Origin: Anthostomella pinea | Lineage: Eukaryota > Ascomycota > Sordariomycetes > Xylariales > Xylariaceae | Length of the DNA stretch: 64,000 bases | NCBI GenBank assembly: GCA_963556695.1 | Contig: CAUWAG010000010.1 | Span: 3,286,001 to 3,350,000, forward strand | Direction: 5' to 3' | Shown here: piece after piece, positions 26,049 through 37,557 of the stretch | Layout of the letters: each line of letters opens with the position of its first letter | Numbering within the stretch: the stretch's first letter is position 1 | The notes under the pieces: model-generated | Databases searched by the model: none | Seen by the model: the letters and a program-made list of their open reading frames with translations, nothing else | Told to the model about the DNA's origin: nothing | Made by a program: the position numbers and the translations under genes

Positions 26049-27119
26049 CGTGCTGAGATACGAAGTTCTTAATGATGGATGGGCAAGAAGCTGGCTGTCT
26101 CAGACTAGCTCCGGCGCATTTTAAAGATGACGAGGTGGGAGGATGGCAGCTCTGAAGAAACCGTGTCAACGTGCGACAGCTCCCGCAAATCGTGGCTGAG
26201 TATTTCTATATCAAGATCAATTAATGCACATGCACGTACTAGTACGTACCTTATGGATAATTATGCACGTAGGAATGTGGCCAAGTGGGACCAGGATGAC
26301 CCACATTGAACTTCTCCTCGAGGAAACGTCTCATGATCTCATCAACTTCGAAGTTGTTGGCTGGCATGTTCATTGTGGCTACAGGCTTCCCATGACCGCC
26401 GCAGTGCTATCGACGAACAATCGAGGAAGCATTGGAAGGATAAAGAGCTACCTATGTGGCTACCTTGAGTTGCGGACCAAAGACAGGGCCACCAGCCGGG
26501 AGCCCGTTCAATCGCCGCTGATGATTGCAGATGCTCAACTATGATTTGAGAGCTTCCTATATGCTGATCCCTTCACTGGGAAAGTGAAACCCGACATGTA
26601 AGCTAACTCCCCCGGATGTATGATTATTACACCATCATGTTGGCCCCCAATGATGACCCTTGCCCACCTCGTTACCAAGGCCTTAGCACAGTGAGCGCAG
26701 GCTTTTATGGGATAAACGTCCGGGTGAACTAGATTTTACCTTATGAATCACTGCGTTTAACCCCAAGCTGTCTACTAATTCAATGCCTCGTTCAATGATA
26801 TCAATCGTTACAGTCCAGTCTACCTCATATAGGAAACACAGCCTCGAAGCTACCAGGTCTCAGGCCCTTCGCTGATCGATAACCCAGAGTCTGAAACCAC
26901 AGCACCGTCTTGAGGCACACGAGGGAATCGTTCTCTGCCATGCGACCGCAATAACATACCTGCATGAAAGAGTGAAAGCACTCAGCGCACCGAATGGGGA
27001 TTCGCTCAGGATCCTGCTCCTTAGAGGTTGTATAGGTGGGATTGACCATTCTCTAGTCATCTTCGGAACCAGTACTCCAGGGACGGTAATATCTGCACGC
27101 ATTATAACATGCATGCTTG
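26049..27119. other. Intergenic
   Basis: This is the upstream region of STE24 and the 3' flank of the next gene. Short open frames (at most 127 codons) run antisense or out of frame to the small spliced gene and are not supported. Confidence 0.4.
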
Positions 27120-27562
27120 CTAGTTTCTCATGTTGGCCTTGACTCTCTCCAAAAGTTGCTCTCTTGAATCGCCCTGCTGAGGGTGTAGGTTTCGCTGTAA
27201 TGACCGAATCAGCAAACGGAACATGCTTCGAGGCAGTTCGCAACTTTGATGCTTACGGCAGCCAGGAATCGTCTCAACTCTTCTCGTGTCCAGCTCTCAG
27301 GATCTCCACTCGGTTCGGTCTGTGATGTGAACACTTCTCCACCCCAGAGCGACCACTGCAAGCCGATGTCAGCGACTATCAACTGTCTGGAAGGTCCGAA
27401 TATCCCGTGGAAGGAGCTTGCTGTGTTTCATGCGCAAAGCTTGAAACGACTCCAAGATCGTGAAATGTTCTGCTCTCACTTCTGAGGGAGCGCAAGAGTG
27501 CAGTTACGTACCACCACGGCGGCTGTGACAAGCCCGGAAAAGGCTTTGAAGTAGACATCCAT
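27120..27562 (-). CDS. Small conserved fungal protein, 74 residues, three exons
   Basis: No long open frame exists here; the gene appears only after splicing. Exons are 27562-27512 (17 codons), 27355-27257 (33 codons) and 27194-27120 (24 codons plus TAG), all in phase 0 with GT-AG introns of 156 and 62 bp. The protein begins MDVYFKAFSGLVTAAVV, a hydrophobic stretch that could be a membrane or mitochondrial segment, continues WSLWGGEVFTSQTEPSGDPE, and ends in a helical domain with WTREELRRFLAARNLHP and REQLLERVKANMRN. The W-x3-L-x2-FL...L pattern recalls short SAP/Ish1-like helices. I believe similar small proteins occur widely in Pezizomycotina, but the function is unknown to me. Confidence 0.7.
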
Positions 27563-28165
27563 CAGTACGAAGTGAAATTGGGTGATCGCTGGTATGTGTT
27601 CATGTACCTAACACGGCGTTCTAAATCGAGTCAGTGGATACTCAGAGCTGACAGAAAGCTCGGGAAACGAAGATACCTTTGACCTCATTGCGCTATCTAG
27701 AGGAGTCGGCATGGTGGGCGGCTTTTGAAGGGGACAGCTCAAGTCAGGGAAAGGACAGCTTGCGTGGAATGGGATTACTGGAGTGGTTGTCAACTCAAGT
27801 GAGTCAGAGGTGACATTGTTTGATTGCCAGGAATCAGGCAACTCTCGTCAAATAAGTATGTCCAGAAGGATGTCCACGTTGAATGGTCAGAGGTGTAGAG
27901 AGTTGAGATGGCAGGGGGTTCAAGCTCGCGCCACATCGTGTCCATCTTGGAAAGCCACGTCAGCCACATAGGTATCACAGCAAGTGCCCCATTTGGCCCC
28001 ACCTCCTCAGCCTGCCGCCAGGCCTGCCCGCTTCTGCCGTGGCTCGCTAACCAACCCTGCCGCTACTCACACAAATTCGCGCCGACTCTAGAATATTGAT
28101 CCCGCATCTCGACGAAATTTCCCATTACACACCAACCCTCGATATCCAAACCGACAACCGCCAAG
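27563..28165. other. Shared upstream region of the small gene and RPL38
   Basis: The two genes diverge from this 600-bp region, so it should carry both promoters. I see no clear TATA box or other named site. Confidence 0.4.
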
Positions 28166-28636
28166 ATGCCTCAAGAAATCGGAGATATCAAGAACGTACG
28201 ATATCGCACTTTCCAATGGTCCTAGTGTTCGTCGCGAAACTGACAATTGGGTCTACAGTTCATCGAGATCTGCCGGCGAGAGGACGCCAAGTGTACGTGT
28301 GACGAGACGACGAGAAAAAATACCTTCCTGCTTTAGTACTTCGTTCTGACAAGGTCTGCAACAGCCGCTCGGATCAAGAAGAGCAAGAAGTCGTCGCAGA
28401 CCAAGTTCAAGGTCCGATGCTCACGACACCTCTACACCCTCGTCCTGAAGGACTCCGATAAGGCCGAGAAGCTCAAGCAGAGCTTGCCGCCGAGTACGCA
28501 CCCTATACACTCCCTACCATACACATGACAAGGTCTCGTGGAAGAAAGAGCAGCAGGACTGACATCGTACTCGCTCGCAGACTTGCAAATCAAGGAGGTC
28601 CCCAAGAAGAACAAGAAGGGCAAGCACACTGCTTAG
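28166..28636 (+). CDS. RPL38: 60S ribosomal protein eL38
   Basis: Four exons, 28166-28195, 28259-28292, 28365-28493 and 28581-28636, give 82 residues, the usual eL38 length. The protein reads [44 protein letters not shown], then a basic end, [10 protein letters not shown]. eL38 is a small structural protein of the large cytosolic ribosomal subunit. Introns are 63, 72 and 87 bp; very short first exons are typical of fungal ribosomal-protein genes. Intact and easily recognised. Confidence 0.96.
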
Positions 28637-28962
28637 GAGGCGCCACCGAACCAAGGAACCAAGATCTGACCTAGCCGATGGAGTGGACCGAGGTATTGAC
28701 GCTGTGATGAAGCCCTCGAGACAAAGAAGAGTGGCTACTTTTCGATTTGGTCACGGGGATAGCGACAATGATGCATATGGCCAGGACTGGGCTGGTATAG
28801 CTCATGAGGCGGCGTCTATGGATACCATGGAATTGAGACTTGCAAGCGACCAAGGCTTGAGGTAGTGGAACAGTTCCCATCAATTGCACCAAAAACTTGA
28901 CCAACGAAACTTGTTGTCTCAGATCTGCTTTACTGTGCCTTTGTTTCTAACCTCTAGCCCCC
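28637..28962. other. Convergent 3' flanks of RPL38 and the ABM-like gene
   Basis: Nothing recognisable besides presumed 3' UTRs. Confidence 0.4.
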
Positions 28963-29634
28963 TTACAACACTCTATGGTAGTGCTTCGCATCGCGTGTTT
29001 GGGTCAAGGATAGCAGCGGGCTGCCGTATTTTGGGAAATCCTCTGTGGAACCAAACGCCAAATGCTTCTCCACCGTCGGCCAGCCGCAAAAGATGACGAA
29101 CTCGTCCGTGTCCTGATCTGCCTGTTGTGCGCGCCACCCGCCCTGGACCACATGGGGCTTCGCAAATGTTTCCAAGGAGCCCTTGAAGCCGGCCCACGCC
29201 TCAATGAAAGCCTCCTTCTCGGCGCTGGCGACGGTCATCCTGCTCACGCTGATGACGGGGCTCTTCAGAAGTGGAGTTTCTTGGGCTTCGTTGCCAGCCG
29301 CGGCGAAGACAGACCCGTCCAGGTAGAAGTACTCGAGTTTGCTGAAGTCGAAGTGCGGAACCACTGTGACCGAGCTGTTCTTGTATTCCTCGCTCGCGAG
29401 CCAGGTGTTGTGCTGGTCCAGGGACTCCCACTGCGACGTCTCGAGTGCGACTCGCGGGTCCTCGACCTGTTGAAAGAGAACGGCACCGCGGCTCTCTCTG
29501 TCCTTCGGGGCGGTGGGGATGTTCGTGCGAACCCAGTCTGCTTGCGTGCCGAGAGCGCCCTCCATCGCCTGTTTGCTCTCCTCCGTGAGCTTGTCCGCGG
29601 CGCTCGTCAGCCAGACGAGGAGTGTGACCGCCAT
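28963..29634 (-). CDS. Dimeric alpha-beta-barrel (ABM-like) protein
   Basis: A single exon of 223 residues, taken from the ATG at 29634 (MAVTLLVWLTSAADKLTEES); the open frame extends 34 codons upstream, but that part looks like leader. There appear to be two ferredoxin-like halves, with VTLLVWLTS at the start and SPVISVSRMTVASAEKEAFIEAWAG...FVIFCGWPTVEKHLAF in the second half, typical of fungal antibiotic-biosynthesis-monooxygenase-like or stress-responsive A/B-barrel proteins. No metal or heme ligand can be assigned. Members range from small oxygenases and cyclases of secondary metabolism to proteins of unknown role, so the function stays open. No signal peptide. Confidence 0.65.
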   Translation of the reverse strand: MAVTLLVWLTSAADKLTEESKQAMEGALGTQADWVRTNIPTAPKDRESRGAVLFQQVEDPRVALETSQWESLDQHNTWLASEEYKNSSVTVVPHFDFSKLEYFYLDGSVFAAAGNEAQETPLLKSPVISVSRMTVASAEKEAFIEAWAGFKGSLETFAKPHVVQGGWRAQQADQDTDEFVIFCGWPTVEKHLAFGSTEDFPKYGSPLLSLTQTRDAKHYHRVL

Positions 29635-30544
29635 GTTGTCTCGAGTGGGACTTAGATGCGAAGTTGGATATGATGTGACGGGATTGGTGTCTGCAAGAGT
29701 TTGCATATCTGCACGCCTGGTCTGTATCAAAGTCACAGCTCTCTTCCCACACCTAAAGCGGCCTCCACGTTGGATTTATAGCAATGCAAACCGCTGGCGA
29801 CATTGACGCCTCAGAGCTCATCTACCCCGCAGCAGGGCCGCAGAAAGGATCGTCCCGCAGTTCCAAATACTTTCAAATGCAAGTTGCGCTCATAAGCTGA
29901 GACCCCGGCGGCGGCTCGCCCACCTAAGAGAATTACTCGAATCTGAAAATTTCCAAGTTGGATATTTGAGAACCTTGCCTTTGCGTTCGTCTCCCTGCAA
30001 TGGGCTAAACCAACCTGCTACTTTCACGACTACCGGCCGCCATAGAGGTGCCAAGCTGCAACATCGTCTTCTCTGGCCAGTCGTCGCTTGGTATGCCATG
30101 CGGGCTGGGGTAGTCCTTTCGGGGCACAAACCCTCACACGAAACTCCGGTGCAGATGGTTCGAGGGGTCACATTGGTAGACTACCTAATATATCTTTGAT
30201 CGCTGCGGCACGTTTGATTCGAATTATGGTTCTTTTAGCGTATCCTCTCCTTCACTCGCTCTGTGGCAGGAGATAGGCAGGATCCTAAATCCATACCGCA
30301 TATGTCATCCTAATTCTCCAGTCAGCAGTGGGTTGCAGCAGCCTTGTTGGGGGTGTTTTCCCACCTTGCCGTCTTCATTCGGGGTGAATGGCATATGTAA
30401 GCACCCACACTTGTGGGAGTGTTCTTAGTTCTCGCACTTGCTACCTTATGTTTCTCAACGAATATCGCTTTGACGCAGATATCAAGAGCAATCTGAAGGC
30501 CGCGACACTCATAGCCAGCTCGTACGTAACGGAGTTGCTTACCA
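29635..30544. other. Intergenic next to a P450 fragment
   Basis: Hydrophobic codons in shifting frames near 30400-30540 (for example VFLVLALATLCFSTN) may be a decayed membrane anchor of the P450 fragment that follows. Otherwise nothing is recognisable. Confidence 0.3.
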
Positions 30545-30832
30545 GCATCGTCGTATACGCAAATCTTCCATCGACTGTCCCACTTCCCCGGTCCCTGGTG
30601 CGCCGGAGCCACCAAGTTCTGCCACGTGTGGAAGTGCCGTGCAGGGAAGAACTACTTGGTTCTCGAAGAGCTACGACAGCAATACGGCGCCTTCATCCGG
30701 ACTGGGCCTGAGGAGCTTACCATTGCCGATCCTGCTGTTTTAGCAACCACCGAGGGACCTCGGAACACGTGCATCAAGGCCGTCTGGTACGATATATTAC
30801 TTCCCGAGGTGGCAGTGAACACGACCAGGAAT
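30545..30832 (+). pseudogene. Cytochrome P450, N-terminal fragment
   Basis: The plus frame reads FHRLSHFPGPWCAGATKF, the proline-rich hinge after a P450 membrane anchor, then GKNYLVLEELRQQYGAFIRT, GPEELTIADPAVL and the GPRNTCIKAVWYDILLP segment common in fungal P450s of secondary metabolism. The match stops at about VNTTR (30825), where sequence of another gene on the opposite strand begins. The I-helix, ExxR and heme-cysteine regions are absent. The frame shifts near 30560 between VVYAN and FHRLSH. It is a truncated remnant. Confidence 0.65.
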
Positions 30833-31290
30833 ATCTGTCGGCGAGCCCCAGGTCGTTGCAGACCCCGTTCAGCGCGAAGAGCAGGAGCGTCTCGGAAGTG
30901 CCGCCCAGGAACCTCGATGCTGCGAGCGTGAAGGCGATGCTGACCACCAGCAGTCGTCTTGCGCCCTCTGCGGTGACGCGCTGGGCCGGGATGGGCCGCC
31001 AGGGCTTGTTGATGATATCCTCGGCTACCGAGTCTGGCAGTCGCTGGTTTGCCAGACCGAGTACCGGGAGTTGTAGCCAGATCCAGCAGGCGATGTTTGG
31101 CAGACGAGAGAGGAGTGCAGTTACGGACGGGGCATCGCCGTGGACGTAAAGGACCCGGAAAGGCTCGAGAAGCCGGTAAAAAGTGTCTATGGTATTAGGA
31201 CGGAGATGAAGTCGCTGGCCGTAAAGGGATACAGGGTATGGAATTGTTCAATAACCCCAAAGAGGATACCTTGAGGTCCCTGTGAGCGTG
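30833..31290 (-). pseudogene. UbiA-type prenyltransferase/terpene cyclase, fragment
   Basis: On the minus strand, HTLYPFTASDFISVLIP is followed by an in-frame TAG (31187-31189), a frameshift near 31120, then LLSRLPNIACWIWLQLPVLG, NQRLPDSVAEDIINKPWRPI and ALNGVCNDLGLADRYSW. The NQR...EDxxNKPWRP block is typical of fungal membrane UbiA-family enzymes, where it supplies the first Asp-rich Mg-binding region. The C-terminal half with the second Asp motif is missing beyond 30833. Such enzymes prenylate aromatics or cyclise farnesyl diphosphate in meroterpenoid and terpenoid pathways. Broken; the ancestral substrate is unknown. Confidence 0.6.
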
Positions 31291-33030
31291 GTCATCAATC
31301 GTCTGTGACGTTAGGGGTTCAAGATCATTGATACCTCTTCTTTGCCAGTCCGAGGGGATATGTCCGGTTTTCGATGAGTAGGTGCACCAAGGCCTCGCTT
31401 TTACCTGATCGACCAGACCTGAGAGGACTTGTGACAAAGGCACGAGGTTGAGAGGATTGTAAAGTATTAACTTCTTTTGCATGGAAGTCTTAAGGAGATG
31501 AGTCTGATTCCATCCCACACCCAAGTGGCGTATAGATTCATTGACATAGCGGTTACGTTCGAAGTTGGGCCTGGGTGACTAGGTGCTGGTGTGACTGCCT
31601 CACATGCAAGGCGCGTAAAATAGCTGGTTGTAAAATGCGCCTTATGGTGCTTTGTTGGCTGCAGCATGACAGGTCATATCATAGGTACGTGATCCCTTTT
31701 TCAAAGCGTGGTGGTTTCTTGAAATTATGAAATATAACATGTTAGTCGTGCCAAATTCCTCTAATGCAACGCAATGATGACACAACCCTGGTTTCGTGCC
31801 CCCCGAGTAACATTCTGCGCCTCTAGTGTATACATGTAGGCCGTCAGGGGTTGACAATGTTGCAACGCAAGCTGATATAATCGCCCGGCCCACGCTACAC
31901 CAGAGCAGCTAACCACGGCCTGACATAATCTCATGGGAACCTCTATACGTTACATAGGATGATAGGTTTCTTGCAGCGTAAAAGGTAGCCAGCCGCTCTT
32001 ACCTAGGCAGTACCGGTAGGAGGGCACATTATGTACCACTAGTCCCCTATCGTGTACGTGATATATTTGGAGGCTCTTCCTATTGGTTCAATATGGATCC
32101 CGTGAAGCCAGCCAATCAGCATAAGTGCATTATGCATGTGGCTGTGCCAATTCCCATTGCGGTGGGACGCAAGGCCCACGCAAGGGGACGCAAGCCATCG
32201 ACTATCGGCCCGTTGGCCCATTCAGCACGGTCGCAGTGACTGGCAGACTGGCATGGGGGATCCCCATTTCCCCATTTGCCAGGGCCCAGGGGAGATTTGC
32301 AACCAACAAGTTGGAGATCATTGTTCATCACAAAAGGGGGAGCTTTCGCCGCCGCCGTCGTCGCTGCCGTCGGTTCGTCCATCTGGTGAGTGTGTGGGCG
32401 ATTGCATCGCGATACCTTCTATTACCAGTGTTGCATTGTCATTGTTCTTGACAATCCAACCAACTTCAATCGACTCACTCACTGCTGAATCCTCGCTTTC
32501 ACCCCGCCTTCAATGTTTCTCATCGTGCAGCTGTGAGACGAGGGAACAATTGCAGATCAGCCGGCTCCGACAACAGAGGTAACTACAACAGAAGGTCTTC
32601 CAGGCTTAAAGGATCAGGGCCCTTTGATTTTCTCGACCTTCTTCTTTTCTGCTTTTGCTCGCCCGCTTTACACGACGCGCTGCAGGCCGCTGCAAGTTTC
32701 CAGCAAACGTCAGCTTCCGTGGCTGCAGGATATTCTACCTGAGTAAGGTACCGTGGCAAGCTGCAGGTGACGAGTTGACAGCTGTGGCCTGGAATTTGGG
32801 GAGTCTCGCGAGTGCGTGTGAGAGGTTCGGGATTTAGCAGTTTTGGGATAAAGGGAGTTCGGGGGGTCGTCGCTTTCGTAACATTTCGATATCGGGGACG
32901 GAGCCAAGCCCCTGCGCCCCTAGGTAAGGCTAGGACATAAGCCTACGCCTACGCCTACGACAACGACTACGCCCACACGTATCGACGGATGACTCGCATT
33001 CAAACCACTCCCGACACCTAATTATCACCA
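31291..33030. other. Intergenic, upstream region of mevalonate kinase
   Basis: No gene is supported. A short run of CCTACG units lies near 32941-32960, just before the mevalonate kinase start. Confidence 0.4.
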
Positions 33031-34705
33031 ATGTCAACCTCCAAGCTGCCGTTGAACGGCACCAATGGCTCCCAGCGCAGTAACAGGAACATGGCTGTGA
33101 GCGGTAACGGCAACGGCAACACTACCCACGAGAGCAATAGCAGCAGCGATGGCGACAGCATCCACGATGGGAGGTCGTCGGGCGAGGCCGCCAGGAGGAA
33201 GAAGCTGTTACGCAAGAACTCGAGTCCCATGATGCCCGCCTTCATGGTCTCTGCGCCAGGCAAGGTCATTGTCTTTGGCGAGCATGCTGTAGTTCACGGC
33301 AAGGTACGTAGTCAATGATGACGATGCGGCGCGACAACGGCGGCTGCTCGATCGCAAACGTCGCACTGCCGGTCTCTATTCCTCCATGCGCAAGCCCGGC
33401 TGACCATGCGTGCTACCTGTCTAGTCTGCCATCGCGGCCTCCATCTCGCTCCGCTCTTATCTCCACGTCACGACGCTCTCCAAATCGCGACGCACCATCT
33501 GCCTTCGCTTCCCCGACGTCGACCTCGTACACAAGTGGAACATCGACGACCTCCCCTGGAGCGTATTCTCGCACCCGTCCAAAAAGAAGTACTACTATGA
33601 CCTGGTGACGAGGATCGACCCTGAGCTTATGGATTCCTTACAACCGCATCTCGAGGACATATCACCACACAAGCCCACCGAGGTGCGCAAGATACATCAG
33701 AACTCCGCCAAGTCCTTCCTGTACCTGTTCCTATCCCTTGGGTCGCAGAAGTTCCCGGGCTGCATATATACGCTGCGCTCGACGATCCCAATAGGCGCTG
33801 GTTTGGGAAGCAGCGCATCAATCGCTGTCTGCTTGGCCGCCTCCCTCCTTTTACAGATTCGCACCCTTTCCGGACCACACCCCGACCAACCGTCGGAAGA
33901 GGCGCGGTTACAGGTCGAGAGAATCAACCGGTGGGCATTTGTAGGAGAGATGTGCATACACGGCAACCCGTCAGGCTTGGACAACACGGTTTCGACACAG
34001 GGCAAGGCTGTAGTCTACCAGCGGACCGATTACGACAAGCCCCCGACTGTGACTCCGCTGTGGAACTTCCCCGAACTGCCACTGCTGCTGGTAGATACCC
34101 GACAACCGAAGTCGACGGCCGTCGAGGTTGCCAAGGTTGCGAAGCTGAGGGACACACATCCGAAGCTGGTGGGTAGCATTCTGGACGCCATAGACAAGGT
34201 AACAAGGACGGCCGAGAGTCTGATCGACGAAGAGGACTTCGACAGCGAGGAGCAAGAGAGCCTGCGACGTGCGGGTGAGCTGATGTCCATCAACCATGGA
34301 CTTCTCGTCTCTCTCGGCGTATCACATCCCCGCCTCGAGCGGATACGGGAACTGGTAGACTACCAGGGCATGGGGTGGACGAAGCTGACGGGCGCGGGGG
34401 GCGGAGGCTGCTCGATAACGCTAATGAAGCCGGATGTGCCGGGGGCGGAGTGGAAGAAGCTGGCGGGCAAGCTCGAGTCCGAGGGCTACCAGCAGTTCAA
34501 GACGACGCTCGGCGGCGACGGCGTCGGCGTGCTCTGGCCGGCCGTCCTCAAGAACGGCCTGGACGAGGACGAGGACGGCGGCATGGAGATCGACCTCGAG
34601 AAGTTCCTCAATGCGCCCGGGACGGACGGCGTGGAGAAGCTCGTTGGCGTCCACGGCGGCACCGGCGAGAGAGAGGGGTGGAAGTTCTGGAGGGTCGAGA
34701 GCTGA
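33031..34705 (+). CDS. ERG12: Mevalonate kinase
   Basis: Two exons, 33031-33303 and 33425-34705 (121-bp intron, phase 0), give 517 residues. A Ser/Asn/Gly-rich extension of about 65 residues precedes the GHMP-kinase fold: motif 1 APGKVIVFGEHAVVHGK, the ATP loop PIGAGLGSSASIAV and motif 3 KLTGAGGGGCSITL. HGNPSGLDNTV holds the expected catalytic Asp region. The enzyme phosphorylates mevalonate with ATP in the cytosol or peroxisome, feeding ergosterol and prenyl-diphosphate synthesis. The C-terminus carries an insert rich in Asp, Glu and Gly (near 34560-34600). Longer than yeast Erg12 (443) because of the N-terminal extension. Intact. Confidence 0.95.
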
Positions 34706-35742
34706 TGACTGTGGGAGCGGAAATGCACACCCGAACCGACATACACACAGACGCATTCGCCGTGTGGCGGTATTTATAATGGAGCTGCTACACAACAGCG
34801 TGCCGTCGATGCTGTGTCATCAACGAGACCTTACTACTACAACGTGCCAAGCCGTCCTGTCTGCGCTGTCTCAGTTGTGTAGGGGTGTAACTACATGATA
34901 GGTCGACGAGCAAGAGAGTTGGCACAATCATTGTTATATTTAGTATAGCCATTATTAATCATTACGACCTTATCAAGTAAAACTAGGTATGTATAATCTA
35001 GATGAAGCAAGAAGACCTCAGATCCCTCTATAAATTTATGCTTGACCCTATGCCAATGGTTACCTATACCACTGCGTATTGCTATGTCCGTGTACATGTG
35101 CAGTCAATCGTTCGCCACCACTTCTTCCGTGCTCTGGAAGGGCACAAAATCAAGAAGAAAGGAAAATAAAGAGGAACATTACAATTGAACAGCAAGCAGG
35201 AGAGCTCAGGGTGCTGGAACGGACGGGCTTGTTCACCTGCTCCATACCATAGTCACCATGAAGATCGTACTGAGGGACTAGAAACCAATAGGCAGCCAAG
35301 AGTATGCAATGGAGCGTTGTGGACCATGTTGCTGTTGCATCGCGTTGACTACAACTGCCTACCTAGGTACCTAGGCAGCCACCTACCCCCTACTTTAAGG
35401 TAACACATGGCTTCCTTTCTACTACGATTGTATGCTAACCAATTCCATGATGGTGTAGCCTATCAACTGAGGGCTGATTCGTCTATCACGTATCAGAAAG
35501 TACCAACCACAGTTACAAGGTGCTGAGAATATTCAGATGGAGCAAACTGCAGGCTCCCGTTTGAAGCCGAAGTGTGTCCAATGAAGGGTCTCTTTGCGGT
35601 TGTTTGTCCCGAGACAGACCTTCCCTGTAGAAAGCTGAACGACTCTGCCCCTCGAGACTGTAACCTCACGCTGTCGATTAAGAGCTGAACCATTGTAGCT
35701 CACCGTCACCGGCAGGGTAAAGGACCCTATCGAATCCGTAGT
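34706..35742. other. Intergenic
   Basis: No gene is supported; it holds the 3' flank of mevalonate kinase and short unremarkable open frames. Confidence 0.4.
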
Positions 35743-36998
35743 ATGGCTCCCACACAAGTTACCGAGGACTACTACACCATCCTCCAAGTGGCCAAGACTC
35801 GCGCAGCTCAAGCATCCCGACAAGGACAAGGGCAACCCAAACGCGACGGCCCAGTTCCAACTGGTAAACTTGGTCCTCTCCATGTGATGCTAGTTACCAA
35901 CTAATGGTTTCGAAGCTCCAGGCCGCATACTCGATGCTGCATGATCCAGTGAAAAGGCGCGAGTACGATAGCCAGCGCGCCTTGGTGCCGAACAAGAATG
36001 GGTCGCCAGCGAACACGGCGCCCTCAAGTGCCGACTCTGGCCCCGACACTCGACAGCAAGAGGAAGCCCAGGCAGCAAGGACCGCCGAAAGGGACGCAAT
36101 GCTGGAGGTGTTACGCAAGAAGCAAACGACGCAAGATTCCCCAGTATTCGAGGCGAGACGACAATCACGCAGGATGCAGGCGGAAATGAAGGATTTGCGG
36201 GAGAAACTCAGCAAGGAGAAACTCAGCAAGGAGAACCGGGAGGAAGAAGCGCATAATAGCTGGTCGAGGTACCTCTCCTCCCTGGTGCTGCGAAACCAGG
36301 AATCCGAGGAAGCAAAACTGGCGAGGAGACGGGGCCAGCTCGACCTCGCTGCAGCTATACGCATCAGGGACAGGGGCTTGGAGCAGCAGAAAAGAAGCCT
36401 CTGCGACCTCGTGGCAAACCTGGAAACCACGCAAGCAGAGATCGCCAGGATCACTCGCGAGACGGACCAGGAGAAGGCAGACGCAGAGGCGGAGAAGCGC
36501 AGGCGCGAGGAGAGAGCGGCGCAAAGGGCGTGGGCGGAGACCTTGGCAGCCATGCATCGCAAGCAGGCGGAAGAAGCGCAGCGTCGACAAGAGCAGGAAC
36601 GCAGAGCGCGGGAAGAGAGCGCCAGGCGCGCCAGGGAGCAGGCGGAGAGGGAGCGCAAGGCCGCGGAGGAGAGGAGTCGACGCATGAGGCACGAGACACC
36701 CTTCCACGATATCACCGGCGGACTCTACACACGGGTACCCTACGCGATCTATGAGCCGCCACCTGGGAGAGGCACACCTCCGCCGGTGTGTGCGCATCGT
36801 GGCTGGTGGGGAAAGATTTCGGGTAGTCATCTTTGCTCGCGGTACTCCACGTACACGAGGCTGTTCGCTTTCAAGTGTCCAGGATGCCAAAAGGTGGCCT
36901 GCGCAACCTGCAGGCGCGTCCTGCGCGGAGAGCGTGCTCGACCTGACCGGTCTGCCAACCAGTCCCATAGTACCGGCTACTTCGAAGACTATCATTAA
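35743..36998 (+). pseudogene. J-domain protein with deleted J-domain helix and frameshift
   Basis: The start MAPTQVTEDYYTILQVAKT is a typical J-domain opening. The HPD motif (LKHPDKDKG, codons at 35813-35821) follows after about 12 fewer residues than in normal J domains and in a different frame, so the helix I-II region is deleted with a 1-nt frame change between about 35795 and 35801. Past the HPD block, a 52-bp intron (35864-35915, ACTAAT branch) leads into LQAAYSMLHDPVKRREYD, a long Glu/Arg-rich coiled coil (about 36060-36690), and a C-terminal Cys cluster (CPGCQKVACATCRRVL) likely to bind zinc. Apart from the deletion the gene is open to its stop, so the loss may be recent. Confidence 0.6.
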
Positions 36999-37179
36999 TT
37001 AAGTAGGCACATAAGCAAGCAGAAGCGTTTGGAGGCCTCCTGATTAACTTCCCTTGTGAAACATTGAACCCAAGCAAGTCGAATCCTTCACCTGAGGGCT
37101 CCATCGTGGTGGCTTGCCGGTTAGGCTGATGATACTTTGCTCTGCGTCTTGTGCTGTAATACAATGGTACGTCAAGGTG

Positions 37180-37542
37180 GGTAACGGGCCCCCTAGCTTT
37201 CAAGGAGCTGCTGGATAACATTCTCCTGAACGTGAGTTACTTCGACCCGAAGCTTGAGGATCTGAGACCCGTCAAGCCCTAACCGGCCCCTTCCAGCGAC
37301 GATCTAATAAGTAGGTTGGTAAGTCGGCTCGATGAGATCGAAGCCAGGATAGACGGTCCAGGGGAAGACACGATGCCACCGATGCTCGGGTCACTGCCAT
37401 AGGGAACGACACGACGCACTTGATGCCAGGCTCGGTGCTCCAGGAGGAACAGACAGGGCTGCCAGTCGACACCGCGCTGGCCAATCTTCAGCAGCAAGTC
37501 GATATTCAGCAACAGCTGGAGGTCACATTGCTTTCTTCTTGA
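37180..37542 (+). pseudogene. Short coding remnant of unknown family
   Basis: One plus frame reads FKELLDNILLNVSYFDPKLE, DLRPVKP, a TAA (where Gln would fit), PAPSSDDLISRLVSRLDEIE and RIDGPGED. After a frameshift near 37370 it continues ARVTAIGNDTTHLMPGSVLQ and a Gln-rich end before the TGA near 37542. The helical, protein-like composition across the stop and shift suggests a decayed 3' end of a gene. I do not recognise it. Confidence 0.25.
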
Positions 37543-37557
37543 AGGTACAATCCAATA

